Origin: Deltaproteobacteria bacterium
GTDB lineage: Bacteria > Myxococcota_A > Polyangia > JACPQR01
Direction: 5' to 3'
Assembly: GCA_016190375.1 (NCBI GenBank)
Contig: JACPQR010000115.1
Span: forward strand, 1 to 64,000
DNA: 64,000 bases
Under the pieces are notes generated by a model that was not told the DNA's origin, did not search any database, and saw nothing but the letters and a program-made list of their open reading frames with translations. Positions 1 through 8,119 of this stretch are shown here, in pieces. Every line of letters begins with the position of its first letter. Positions within the stretch are counted from its first letter, which is position 1. The position numbers were made by a program, and so were the translations under genes.

Positions 1-2
1 AC

Positions 3-851
3 CCGCGGATCCTCCAGGCCTTCAACAAGCCGGTGCGCGACTGGCTCGAGTTCTTCTGCTTCACCACGTTCACGGACCGCGACGGCAAGTACCAGCTCGC
101 GGCGCTCGCGGAGAGCGGGTTCGATCCGTTGGCCCGCACGACGCGCTTCATGCTCACCGAGGAGGCGCACCATCTCGCGGTCGGCGGAAACGGCATCGGG
201 CGGGTCGTCCAGCGAACCGCCGAGCTCATGCGAGACGGCGTCGATCCGCGAACCGTCGGCGCGATTCCGCTCGAAGTCCTGCAGAGGTACGTGAACGACT
301 GGGCGAGCTCGAGCCACGACCTGTTCGGCGGCGAGGACTCGACCAACGCCGCCGACGCCTTCTCGTGGGGCCTGAAGGGGCGCTATCGCGAGGGCCACGA
401 CACGGGAGACCCGAGCGCCCTCGGGCAGAGCTACGCGGCGGCGGTCGAGCGAGACGGGCGACTGGGCGGGATCGAGATCCCGATGAGGCGCGCCATGAAC
501 GCGCTCCTGTGCGACGCCTACCACGCCGACTGCCTGCAGGTGGCCGAGCGCTGGAACAGGACCCTCGCGCGGGCCGGGCTCGAGGCCCGCATCTCGATCC
601 CCAGCCCGCGCTTCAACCGGCAGATCGGAATCCACGCGGGAAAGACCTACGACCCGGCCGGTAACCCCATCGCCAGGGAGGAATTCGACGCACGCCTTCC
701 TGGATGGCTGCCGAGCGACGAGGACCGCGCGCACGTGGCGTCCTGCATGCTCGGGGTCCGCGAGAGGGGCCGTTTCGCCAATTGGATCGCCCCGCCGGCG
801 TCCGGAGTCGACGGAAAGCCGGTGGATTTCGAGTACGTGAGAATCCACTGA
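3..851 (+). CDS. boxB: Benzoyl-CoA 2,3-epoxidase subunit BoxB, C-terminal part
   Basis: The reading frame is already open at the left edge, so the gene starts upstream; 282 C-terminal residues are visible against about 470 usual for BoxB. BoxB is the di-iron monooxygenase that epoxidises benzoyl-CoA in the aerobic hybrid box pathway. The visible part has the carboxylate/histidine stretch MLTEEAHHLAVGGNGI, which fits di-iron ligands, and the family-like end LGVRERGRFANWIAPP. The rest of the box operon would lie upstream. Identification is by recalled family resemblance and is fairly secure; a related di-iron oxygenase cannot be excluded. Confidence 0.85.
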   Translation, partial: PRILQAFNKPVRDWLEFFCFTTFTDRDGKYQLAALAESGFDPLARTTRFMLTEEAHHLAVGGNGIGRVVQRTAELMRDGVDPRTVGAIPLEVLQRYVNDWASSSHDLFGGEDSTNAADAFSWGLKGRYREGHDTGDPSALGQSYAAAVERDGRLGGIEIPMRRAMNALLCDAYHADCLQVAERWNRTLARAGLEARISIPSPRFNRQIGIHAGKTYDPAGNPIAREEFDARLPGWLPSDEDRAHVASCMLGVRERGRFANWIAPPASGVDGKPVDFEYVRIH

Positions 852-882
852 ATCCGCGTCGGAGCGCCGCCGTCGAACGCCG

Positions 883-946
883 CCAGGGGACGAGGTTAAC
901 AAGTTCACGAAACGCCCTTGGTGAACTTGTTAACCTCGTCCCCTGG
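883..946. repeat. Perfect 26-bp inverted repeat, 12-nt loop (REP-like)
   Basis: Positions 883-908 and 921-946 are exact reverse complements around a 12-nt loop. The arm begins CCAGGGGACGAGG and contains GTTAAC. It lies between the boxB stop and the Shine-Dalgarno of the next gene. GGGGACxxGTTAAC-type hairpins resemble the REP elements that accompany REP-associated tyrosine transposases; no transposase is present here. It could also act as a terminator for boxB, but no T-tract follows the stem. Confidence 0.8.
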
Positions 947-978
947 TCCTGGTAGGCTCGCCTCGCAAGGAGGGACTC

Positions 979-1995
979 ATGTACTTTCGCTCGCTCGCGG
1001 TCTCGCTGGTGCTCGCCTTTCCGGCCGTGGGGCTCGGCCAGGAACCCTCCTGGGAGGACGCCGAGCTCGACACCGATCCGCCCGACGAGGACTGGGTCTG
1101 GGAGGACGGCTACCAGAGACCCGACGGGACGGTCGTCGAGGGCTTCTACCGGCCCCGCGTTCGCGCCGGGTTCGAATGGGCCCCGGGTCACGTCGAGGGT
1201 CAGGTCTGGGTCGAGCCGCAGTGGCGATGGACGGGCGCGCAACGCCAGGGGTACGTGCTCGTCCCCGGCCGCATCGGGCCGGACGGCTACTGGATCGCGG
1301 AGGCGTGGCGCCCCGTCTCCGTCGCGGGCCAGGTCTGGGTGGACGGTCACCTCGAAGGGAACGTCTGGATCCCCGGCCACTTCCAGCCGGTGGCCGCCCG
1401 GGCCGGCTTCGCCTGGGAGCCCGGGTACTGGTCGGCGACGGGGGAATGGGTAGACGGCTACTGGCGCGAGCAGAACAGGGCCGACTACGTCTGGGCCGCG
1501 GGCGGTTTCCGCTTCGGAGTCTGGACCTCTGGGTACTGGAGGCCGCGGACGGTGCGAGCCGGCTACGTCTGGGTGCCGGGGCGGTACACCTCGAGCGGCT
1601 GGGTCGAGGGACAGTGGCGGGAGCGGCGCCGCGCCGGGCACTACTGGGTCCACGGCCGCTGGCAGGGCGCGACCTGGGTGCCCGGCGCCTGGGTCGCCGG
1701 GGCCCGCCCCGCCCGTCGCTACCTCGTCCGGCCCGTGCGTCACATGATCCAGTCCAGGCGGGCGCACATCCAGCGCGTCCGGATCGGCGCCGCCGTCGGG
1801 GCTCGCGGCCGCGCCCTCGAGCACCGTGGTCGCATCATGGAGCGGCGCGGCGAGCGGCTCGAGCGCCGTGGCGAGGCGACGGGCAACGAGCACATGGAGC
1901 GCAGGGGGGAAGGCCTGCAGAACCGCGGACAGCACCTGCAGAAGCGCGGCAACGTCCAGCAGAACCGCGGGCGCCGCATCCGGCACGGCCACTGA
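979..1995 (+). CDS. Secreted YXWXG-repeat protein
   Basis: 338 residues. Start supported by AAGGAGGG at 967-974 and by a signal peptide (about residues 1-20, ending GLGQ). Residues 35-230 carry at least eight copies of a Tyr/Trp-rich unit of the form G(Y/F)xWxPGxW, each about 20-25 residues, as in YXWXG/WXXGXW repeat proteins of myxobacteria and other Gram-negatives. The C-terminal 80 residues are very basic with RRGERLERRGE-like repeats and could bind polyanions such as LPS or nucleic acid. Function unknown; the repeats suggest an envelope or extracellular structural role. It converges on the minus-strand ATPase with a 7-nt gap. Confidence 0.8.
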   Translation: MYFRSLAVSLVLAFPAVGLGQEPSWEDAELDTDPPDEDWVWEDGYQRPDGTVVEGFYRPRVRAGFEWAPGHVEGQVWVEPQWRWTGAQRQGYVLVPGRIGPDGYWIAEAWRPVSVAGQVWVDGHLEGNVWIPGHFQPVAARAGFAWEPGYWSATGEWVDGYWREQNRADYVWAAGGFRFGVWTSGYWRPRTVRAGYVWVPGRYTSSGWVEGQWRERRRAGHYWVHGRWQGATWVPGAWVAGARPARRYLVRPVRHMIQSRRAHIQRVRIGAAVGARGRALEHRGRIMERRGERLERRGEATGNEHMERRGEGLQNRGQHLQKRGNVQQNRGRRIRHGH

Positions 1996-2002
1996 TTGGG
2001 TA

Positions 2003-3094
2003 CTACCGGACCAGGGGCACGAGCTCCTCGAGCGGTCCCGAGAGCGCTCGGACGATGTCGACCGGCTCGCGCGCGGCGATCGCCGGCAAGCGAAGCACGG
2101 GGGCTCGCGCGTGCTCTCTGGAGAGAATCGCCTCCGCCCTCGCCGCGACGCTCGCGCGGGCCTCGTACTCCTCCCGCAACCTGACCAGAGCGCGACCGAG
2201 AGGCGCCCCGGGCTCTCGCAGGCGATCGAGCACGGCGGCGATCGCCGGCGGCGGTCCGCGATCCGCGCGGTTGAGGACGAACGCGGTCGGCCGGCGATCG
2301 AAGTCGCCGAGGAGCGCGCAGATGTAGCGGATGTCATCGATCGCGGCGCCCGTCGGGGCGCCGACGAGCACGAACCGCGCGCCTCCGCCGAGGAGCCGCT
2401 TGTACGCCGCGCGCACGACGTCCGCCCAGCGCTTGCGGACGTGCACGACCTCGCCGAGGAGCGACGCGACCGATACCAGCCCCTCGTGGCCCACGACCCG
2501 CGAGAGGAGCGCCTCCACCCGGCCCCGACTCCACCGGGCCACCGCTCCTGGACCATCGCCGCCCGACCCACGCGGGCGAACCGACGCCAGCGCGGCCACC
2601 CAGCGCAGGGCGCGCATCTCGAGGACGTCGAGCAGCCTCCGGGGGGCGGTGAGGAACTCGATCGCGTGGCGGGAAGGCGCCGTGTCGAGGACGACGTGGT
2701 CGTAGTGGCCTCCCTCGAGATCGAGCTCGACGAGCGTGAGCGTGAGCAGCTCGTGCGTGCCGACGATCGCGTCCGCGAGCTCCCGGTACGCGAGGTTCGC
2801 CCTGACGCGCTCGCAGGCGGCCTCGTCGTCGAGGAGCCAGCCGATGAAGTCGTCTGCCAGCGTCCGCACGTCCGGCATCCGCGCCCAGAGGCGTCCTGCA
2901 ACGCTCGGGTCCAGGGACACCTGGCAGGCAGTCGGGCCCACGGCGACGCCCATCGCGTCCGCGAGCCTCCTCGCGGGGTCGACCGTGACGATCAGGGTCC
3001 TCGAGCCCGCGCGCGCCAGCGCCATGCCCAGCGCGGCGGCCGTGGTCGTCTTGCCGACGCCGCCTCCTCCGCACAGGACCGTCAGGCCGGGCAT
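2003..3094 (-). CDS. ArsA/Get3-family ATPase, second of a pair
   Basis: 363 residues; ATG at 3094 is the first plausible start and overlaps the upstream ATPase by 13 nt, implying coupled translation. Walker A is CGGGGVGKTTTAA: the signature Lys of the deviant ArsA/MinD loop (GKGGxGK) is Gly here. The VTVDPARRLADA segment and the switch-II-like DTAPSRHAIEFL are typical of the ArsA subgroup found as gene pairs in myxobacteria and actinobacteria. No metal-binding Cys triad of arsenite pumps was noticed, so arsenite transport is unlikely. It may pair with the upstream ATPase as a heterodimer (inference). Confidence 0.82.
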   Translation of the reverse strand: MPGLTVLCGGGGVGKTTTAAALGMALARAGSRTLIVTVDPARRLADAMGVAVGPTACQVSLDPSVAGRLWARMPDVRTLADDFIGWLLDDEAACERVRANLAYRELADAIVGTHELLTLTLVELDLEGGHYDHVVLDTAPSRHAIEFLTAPRRLLDVLEMRALRWVAALASVRPRGSGGDGPGAVARWSRGRVEALLSRVVGHEGLVSVASLLGEVVHVRKRWADVVRAAYKRLLGGGARFVLVGAPTGAAIDDIRYICALLGDFDRRPTAFVLNRADRGPPPAIAAVLDRLREPGAPLGRALVRLREEYEARASVAARAEAILSREHARAPVLRLPAIAAREPVDIVRALSGPLEELVPLVR

Positions 3095-3978
3095 GGCGAC
3101 CCGTTCGCGACAGCGGCGTCCAGCCAGTCGACGAGCTCCCGCGGGCTCGGGTCCGTGGCTCCTTCCGGCAGCTCGATCCGCCTGCTCGCCACGAGCTCGC
3201 TCGCCTCGTTCAGCGCGGCCCTCGCCCACTCGACCCGCGCCGCGCGCGCCTCGAGGAGCGCCAGCACCTGGTGCGCCGCCGGTCCCGTCTCGTCCGCCGC
3301 GACGAGGTCGCCGAGCGCTCTGGTCGCGGGCCCGTCGTCGGCCGGGACGCGGTTGACGATCAGGACCTCTGGCCGGCGGCCGATCTCGCGCTCGAGCGAA
3401 TCGCACAGCTCGCGAGTCTCGCCGAGGACCAGGGGCTCGGGCAGGGCGACGACGACGATGGTCGAGCGATCGGGGTCGCGGACCAGCTCGTCGACGCGGC
3501 TCGCGAGATCGTGGAACGGGCCGATCCGGGCGAAGCGCGCGACGGCGGACGCGACCTTGAGCCACCCGATGGCGTGCCCCGCCGAGGGCAGGTCGACGAC
3601 CATCCGCTCGAACCCGCCACGGGCCGCCAGCGCACGGATGGCCTCGAGCGCCGCCAGCTCCGAGACCCCGGGCGCGGCCGCCACCAGCCGGCGCACCACC
3701 CAGTGCCGGACCAGGAGCCGCGCCAGCACTCGCGAGCCGAGCAGCCCCGCTACCGCGTCGACCACCGCGTCACCCGGCTTCACGACCACGTGCTCGATCT
3801 GCCCGAGGCTCGCTCCCAGCGCACGGGCACCCGCCTCCGGGTCCCGGAGCTCGACGAGGAGCGAGCGTCCGCCCCCCCGTGCGGCATCGAGCGCGAGGGC
3901 CGCCGCGACGGTCGTCTTTCCCACCCCGCCCTTTCCGGTCACGAAGACGACCGGCGCCGTCCGCACGCGTGCCCCCAT
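3082..3978 (-). CDS. ArsA/Get3-family ATPase, first of a pair
   Basis: 298 residues. The canonical deviant Walker A (TGKGGVGKTTVAAAL, residues 14-28) keeps the signature Lys that the downstream partner lacks. MVVDLPSAGHAIGWL is the switch-II region, and IVNRVPADDGPATR resembles the family's nucleotide-base-binding Asn segment. It sits 7 nt after the SDR gene and overlaps the next ATPase by 13 nt, so the three form one operon. The substrate or client is unknown; ArsA-fold pairs in bacteria without arsenic genes are generally uncharacterised. Confidence 0.85.
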   Translation of the reverse strand: MGARVRTAPVVFVTGKGGVGKTTVAAALALDAARGGGRSLLVELRDPEAGARALGASLGQIEHVVVKPGDAVVDAVAGLLGSRVLARLLVRHWVVRRLVAAAPGVSELAALEAIRALAARGGFERMVVDLPSAGHAIGWLKVASAVARFARIGPFHDLASRVDELVRDPDRSTIVVVALPEPLVLGETRELCDSLEREIGRRPEVLIVNRVPADDGPATRALGDLVAADETGPAAHQVLALLEARAARVEWARAALNEASELVASRRIELPEGATDPSPRELVDWLDAAVANGSPCPA

Positions 3979-3985
3979 GGCCCCC

Positions 3986-4855
3986 TCAATCGCCGCCGGC
4001 GGCCGCGGCGTCCTCGAGCTCGCGTTTGGTGCGCAGGTAGAGCCGGGACATGACGGCGTCCGCGAGATCGGGCGACAGCCGGTTCAGCCAGAACACCAGG
4101 CGCCACCACCAGGGCAGCACGATGATCGAGCGATTCCTGGCGATCTGGCGGAGCGCCTTTTTCGCGAAGGCGTCGGGCTCCATCGGCCGGAGCCGTTCCC
4201 AGGCGGCGAGCTGCGCCTTCTCCGGGACACGGAGCTTGGCGTGGCCGTAGAGGCCGCCGTTCACGAGGATGCGCGTTCGAATCACGCCGGGGCAGAGCGT
4301 CGAGACTCGCACGCCGTGCGGTCGTGCCTCGATGCGAAGCGCGCGCGACAGGCCGAGGACGCCGTGCTTCGTCGCGCCGTAGACGGCGGTGTAGGGCGCA
4401 GCGGAGAAGGCCGCGATCGAGGCCGTGTTCACGATGTGGCCGAATCCCTGCCGGACCATTCGCGGGTAAGCGGCCTGGACTCCGTGGATGACCCCCATGA
4501 GGTTGACCTCGACCACGGTCCGCCAGTCCTCGAGCGTGAAGTCCTTGGCCTCGCCACCGATCCCCATCCCCGCGTTGTTGAAGAGGAGGTCGAGCCGGCC
4601 GTGACGTCCCATGACGTCGCCGACGAGCGCGTCGACGGCGGCGGCGTCGCGCACGTCGAGCCCGGCCGCTTCCGCGCGCCCACCTCCCGCGCCGATCGCC
4701 TCGGCCACGGAGCGAGCCACGTCCTCTTGCCGGTCGGCGACGACCACGATCGCGCCCCGGCGCGACAGCTCCTTGGCCATCGAGTGACCTATCCCCGAGG
4801 CGGCTCCGGTCACGACCGCGACCGCATCCCGGTACAGCCTCAATGCGCCTGCCAT
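3986..4855 (-). CDS. Short-chain dehydrogenase/reductase
   Basis: 289 residues from ATG 4855; an upstream in-frame extension lacks coding character. Classical SDR features: nucleotide-binding TGAASGIG near residue 16, NNAGMGIG near residue 95, catalytic Ser in NTASIAAFS, catalytic Tyr-x3-Lys in YGATKHG, then LCPGVIRT. An NAD(P)(H)-dependent oxidoreductase of unknown substrate. The tail carries a Trp-rich hydrophobic patch (IIVLPWWWRLVFWLNRL) that may attach it to a membrane, as in SDRs acting on lipids. It heads the ArsA-pair operon. Confidence 0.9.
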   Translation of the reverse strand: MAGALRLYRDAVAVVTGAASGIGHSMAKELSRRGAIVVVADRQEDVARSVAEAIGAGGGRAEAAGLDVRDAAAVDALVGDVMGRHGRLDLLFNNAGMGIGGEAKDFTLEDWRTVVEVNLMGVIHGVQAAYPRMVRQGFGHIVNTASIAAFSAAPYTAVYGATKHGVLGLSRALRIEARPHGVRVSTLCPGVIRTRILVNGGLYGHAKLRVPEKAQLAAWERLRPMEPDAFAKKALRQIARNRSIIVLPWWWRLVFWLNRLSPDLADAVMSRLYLRTKRELEDAAAAGGD

Positions 4856-4867
4856 CGGCCGAGTATA

Positions 4868-4899
4868 GTCAGAAGCGCACCCGGACTGGTGCCTCGCGC
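4868..4899. repeat. Orphan copy of an RCC1 gene 3' end (direct repeat, left)
   Basis: 32 bp matching 5586-5617 at 29 positions in the same orientation. Read on the minus strand it encodes REAPVRVRF then stop, the same C-terminus as the RCC1 protein ending at 5587. It abuts the left side of the nucleotidyltransferase-like gene and looks like debris of a second RCC1 gene or a duplication scar. Confidence 0.75.
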
Positions 4900-4935
4900 G
4901 ACATCTCGAAGACGTTCCCGTGCTAGCCTTCTGTC

Positions 4936-5583
4936 GTGCAGCCTCCGGTCTATGGGCTCGAGCCCGCTCGCTTCCTCCGCAGCATCGATGCGAGCAGAGG
5001 TTCGCTCGGGAAGGCACCCACTAGGCTGATCGACGTCGTCGAGCACGTGGGCGCGCTCACGGATGGCTCGCCGTACGCCATCGTCGGAGGCCTCGCGCAG
5101 ATCCTGTGGGCCCGCAAGACGCACACCGACGACCTCGACGTCGCGCTCGCCGCGCAGGGCCTGACCCGGGCGGCCGACCGCGTCCGACGTCGCTCCGCCG
5201 GCCGGGGCTGGCGCGTCCCACGACCTCCGGACAGGTTGCACGAGGAGGACGATGTCTTCGAGGTTTACCACCTGCTGTTCCGCGGGACGGTCGTCGACCT
5301 GCTCTCGTTCAAGGACCAGGCCTTCACCGAGGAGATCCTGACGACGGCCAGGATCGTTCCGGAGCTTTCGGGCTGTCGCTTCATCGCGCCCGAGCTTCTC
5401 CTGATCACGCACTTGCTCCGCCCGGGGCCCCTGGCGGCGCTGGCGGCGGTGGAGCTGGTGCTCGCGCGTGGAGCGCTCGGTGGCCTCGACCTCGAGTACG
5501 CCGAAAAGTGGGCTGCCCGGCTGGGCCGAACCGAAGCGCTGAGGAGAACCCTCGTGCGCGCGGAGGAGCTCGGCAAGGGCTAG
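4936..5583 (+). CDS. AbiEii/MNT-like nucleotidyltransferase-fold protein
   Basis: 215 residues from GTG 4936. Residues 45-72 (AIVGGLAQILWAR then KTHTDDLDVAL) match the GG-x(n)-R-x-T-x-D-x-D signature of minimal/AbiEii-type nucleotidyltransferases. Many of these are the toxin half of type IV toxin-antitoxin pairs that modify tRNA. No antitoxin gene is adjacent. It is bracketed by two copies of an RCC1 gene 3' end (4868-4899 and 5586-5617), which suggests insertion. It converges on the RCC1 gene with a 3-nt gap. Fold fairly likely; toxin role unproven. Confidence 0.6.
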   Translation: MQPPVYGLEPARFLRSIDASRGSLGKAPTRLIDVVEHVGALTDGSPYAIVGGLAQILWARKTHTDDLDVALAAQGLTRAADRVRRRSAGRGWRVPRPPDRLHEEDDVFEVYHLLFRGTVVDLLSFKDQAFTEEILTTARIVPELSGCRFIAPELLLITHLLRPGPLAALAAVELVLARGALGGLDLEYAEKWAARLGRTEALRRTLVRAEELGKG

Positions 5584-5585
5584 AA

Positions 5586-5617
5586 GTCAGAAGCGCACCC
5601 TGACAGGAGCCTCGCGC
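5586..5617. repeat. RCC1 gene 3' end (direct repeat, right)
   Basis: The intact counterpart of 4868-4899. It includes the TGA of the RCC1 gene (5587-5589) and its last nine codons. The three mismatches to the left copy fall at 5601, 5605 and 5608. Confidence 0.75.
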
Positions 5618-7608
5618 ACGAGGATCGCGCCTTCGCCGAGCTGGCCGCGGGAGTCGTCGCCCCAGCAGCGAACGGTCCCGTCCGTGATCAGCGCGCAGGA
5701 ATGCTCGTCGCCGAGGGCGAGGTCGGCGACATCGCCCAGCCCCTGCACCTGCACGGGCGCCGGGCGAGGGGTGGTCGTGCCGTCGCCGAGCTGACCGCGC
5801 GAGCCTTGGCCCCAGCACTGGACGCCTCCGTCAGCGCGCCGAACACAGGCGTGGCGCCACCCGAGGGCGATCTGGGCCGCGCCGGCCACGCGCGAGACGG
5901 TCCTCGATCCGTCCCCCAGGCACGAGACGGATCGGTTGTCGAGGAGCGCGCAGGTGCGCGAGCCATAGGCCTCGATCTGCAGCGCGCCGTCGAGGTCGGC
6001 AGCGCGCGTGGGAACGAGCCTGTCGGCGGGCGACAGGTCGTCGATCTGTCCGAACGAGTTCGAGCCCCAGCATCGTACCGATGCATCACGGCTCCGGGCG
6101 CACCCGTGCTCCCAGCCCAGCGCGAGCTCCACCGCATCGGTGAGCCGCCCCACTACCGTGGGCGCGTGCCGATCGGCTCTCGACCCGTCGCCGAGCTGGC
6201 CCTTGCCGTTGGCTCCCCAGCACCAGACGGCGCCGTTCGTGCCGCGCGCGCAAGCATGGTCGTTCCCCGCCGCGATCTGCGCGACCGGGGGCAGGCCCGG
6301 GACGGGCGTCGGGTCCGCGCGCGGCGAGGCGGTTCCGTCGCCGAGCTGGCCCTCTTCGTTCGTTCCCCAGCAGCGGACGCTGCGATCCTCGAGGCGCGCG
6401 CAGACGTGGCTCCTTCCAACCGCTACCTCGGCGACCGGCCCGAGGCCAGTGACGGCGGTCGGGACCGTGCTCGTCCTTGCTCCCTCGCCCCAGCAGCGGA
6501 CGGTGTGATCGGCGAGCACCGCGCAGCTCTGGCTGCCGCGGGCCGCGAGCTGAACGACGCGGAGCGCGAGAGAGCGGACCGGGACGGGCGAGGTCCGATG
6601 GCTCGCCGCGCCGTCTCCGAGCTGCCCCTGCCGTCCGTCGCCCCAGCACCAGGCTTCGCCGGAGCTCGACAGCGCGCAGGCGTGCCCTTCACCCATCGCC
6701 AGCGCGGTCGCGCTCCCGAGCCCGCTCACGGGCGATGGCCGGCCGCCCTCGAGCGGCCAGCAGAGGACCTCGCCGTCGGTCGTGCGCGCGCAGATCGAGG
6801 CGCTGCCGGCCGCGATCTGCACGACCGCACCCACGCCGGGCACCAGGGCCGGACGGCCGCGCCCGCCACCGCCCCAGCACCGCACGGCGCCGCCGGCAGA
6901 TCGTGCACAGGTGTGTCGCGCACCCAGCGCGATCTCCACCGTGCCCTCGAGACCGGCGACGGCCGGCGGCGCCCGTGGCATCTGGCCCGCGAAGCTCGCG
7001 CCCCAGCACATGACCACGCGGTCGGCGGTCAGCGCGCAGGTGTGTCGGTCGCCGGCCCGGACGTCGATGACGCGGGGAAGGCCGACGACGGCGGTGGGAC
7101 GCGCCACGCTCGCCGATGGCGCTCCGTTGCCGATCTGCCCGCTCGAGTTCTCGCCCCAGCAGCGGACGCTTCCGTCCCGCAGCCGGGCGCAGGTGTGGGC
7201 CCCGCGGGCCGTGATCTGCTCCACACCGCCGAGGCCCGGAACCAGCGCCGGCGCCGACCTCTCGGCCATCGTGCCCTCTCCGAGCTGGCCCAGGCGGTTG
7301 TCGCCCCAGCACCGCACGGTGGAGTCTGCCAGCACGGCGCAGGTGTGGTCCGCCCCGAGCGCCAGCTCGCGAACGGCGCCGAGCCCCCTGACCGCGACGG
7401 GCGACGGTCTCTCGACGGTCGTTCCGTCGCCGATCTGGCCGCTCGAGTTGCGACCCCAGCACCGCGCCGTCCCGTCGGCCATCCGCGCGCAGGAGTGGTG
7501 GCCGCCCAGCGCCAGCGCCATCGGTCGATCCTGCGCGGCCGACGACACCGGAAGGACCGCGACCGCGAGTGCGGCGACGCGCGCGGCGGGCGACCGGCGA
7601 CCTCTCAC
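5587..7608 (-). CDS. Secreted RCC1-repeat protein
   Basis: 673 residues with a signal peptide (about 1-26, cleavage near SSAAQ). The body is roughly 13 RCC1-type repeats of 45-50 residues with core LALGxxHxCAxxxDGxVxCWGxNxxGQLGDGT, expected to form one or two seven-bladed propellers. Each blade carries two Cys, suggesting disulfides outside the cytoplasm. Such bacterial RCC1 proteins are common in myxobacteria and have no assigned role. The start overlaps the stop of the upstream lipoprotein gene by 4 nt. It is the last gene of a kinase-headed operon. Confidence 0.88.
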   Translation of the reverse strand: MRGRRSPAARVAALAVAVLPVSSAAQDRPMALALGGHHSCARMADGTARCWGRNSSGQIGDGTTVERPSPVAVRGLGAVRELALGADHTCAVLADSTVRCWGDNRLGQLGEGTMAERSAPALVPGLGGVEQITARGAHTCARLRDGSVRCWGENSSGQIGNGAPSASVARPTAVVGLPRVIDVRAGDRHTCALTADRVVMCWGASFAGQMPRAPPAVAGLEGTVEIALGARHTCARSAGGAVRCWGGGGRGRPALVPGVGAVVQIAAGSASICARTTDGEVLCWPLEGGRPSPVSGLGSATALAMGEGHACALSSSGEAWCWGDGRQGQLGDGAASHRTSPVPVRSLALRVVQLAARGSQSCAVLADHTVRCWGEGARTSTVPTAVTGLGPVAEVAVGRSHVCARLEDRSVRCWGTNEEGQLGDGTASPRADPTPVPGLPPVAQIAAGNDHACARGTNGAVWCWGANGKGQLGDGSRADRHAPTVVGRLTDAVELALGWEHGCARSRDASVRCWGSNSFGQIDDLSPADRLVPTRAADLDGALQIEAYGSRTCALLDNRSVSCLGDGSRTVSRVAGAAQIALGWRHACVRRADGGVQCWGQGSRGQLGDGTTTPRPAPVQVQGLGDVADLALGDEHSCALITDGTVRCWGDDSRGQLGEGAILVREAPVRVRF

Positions 7609-8075
7609 GGGCTCTGGACGGTCGGAGGCAGGCCGGGGCCGGGCGCGTCGGCCTCGGGTCCCGGCAGCGAGTAGCCCAGGACGAGCAGCGTGATCCCAGG
7701 CGCGCCAAGCGACGCTCCGGTCGTGCCGAAGAGAATGGCGAGGTCCTCGTCATCCTCGGCCGCGGCGATCGCCATCACCCCGTAGACGAGCCCGATCCCA
7801 CCGAGTATCCACCCGATTATCTTGAGCGCCCTGCGGCCGTCGCGCGCCGACACCTCCTGAAGGCCCGTGGCGAGCTCGACCATCCCGACCTTGCGGATGG
7901 ACCTCACGCGCAGGTACGTCGGATCCCCGCCGCGGTCCAGCGCGGGGAGCGCGACGTCCTGCGCCGTCTGCGCCTCGAGCGCGCTCGCTCGCTGCAGGTG
8001 ATCGCCCCGCACGTAATATCGGCTCGAGCACGCCGATGCGACGATCGCGACGACACCGAAGACGCCGAGCCGCAC
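7605..8075 (-). CDS. Small putative lipoprotein
   Basis: 156 residues. The N-terminal signal ends in a lipobox (VASAC, Cys 16). Residues 88-110 and 116-137 are hydrophobic (IIGWILGGIGLVYGVMAIAAA and a Gly-rich second segment), so it may be membrane-inserted as well as lipidated. No family recognised. It lies 44 nt after the PEGA/outer-membrane gene and overlaps the RCC1 gene by 4 nt. Confidence 0.7.
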   Translation of the reverse strand: MRLGVFGVVAIVASACSSRYYVRGDHLQRASALEAQTAQDVALPALDRGGDPTYLRVRSIRKVGMVELATGLQEVSARDGRRALKIIGWILGGIGLVYGVMAIAAAEDDEDLAILFGTTGASLGAPGITLLVLGYSLPGPEADAPGPGLPPTVQSP

Positions 8076-8119
8076 GCCACGAAGCTAACACGCCGAGCGC
8101 GAGCCGGCACGAACCAGCC

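Noticed and set aside
613..2901. Long minus-strand open frame over boxB, the YXWXG gene and the ArsA gene
   Set aside because: High-GC shadow: it is antisense to clear coding sequence and its protein is Arg/Ser/Pro-rich with no fold.
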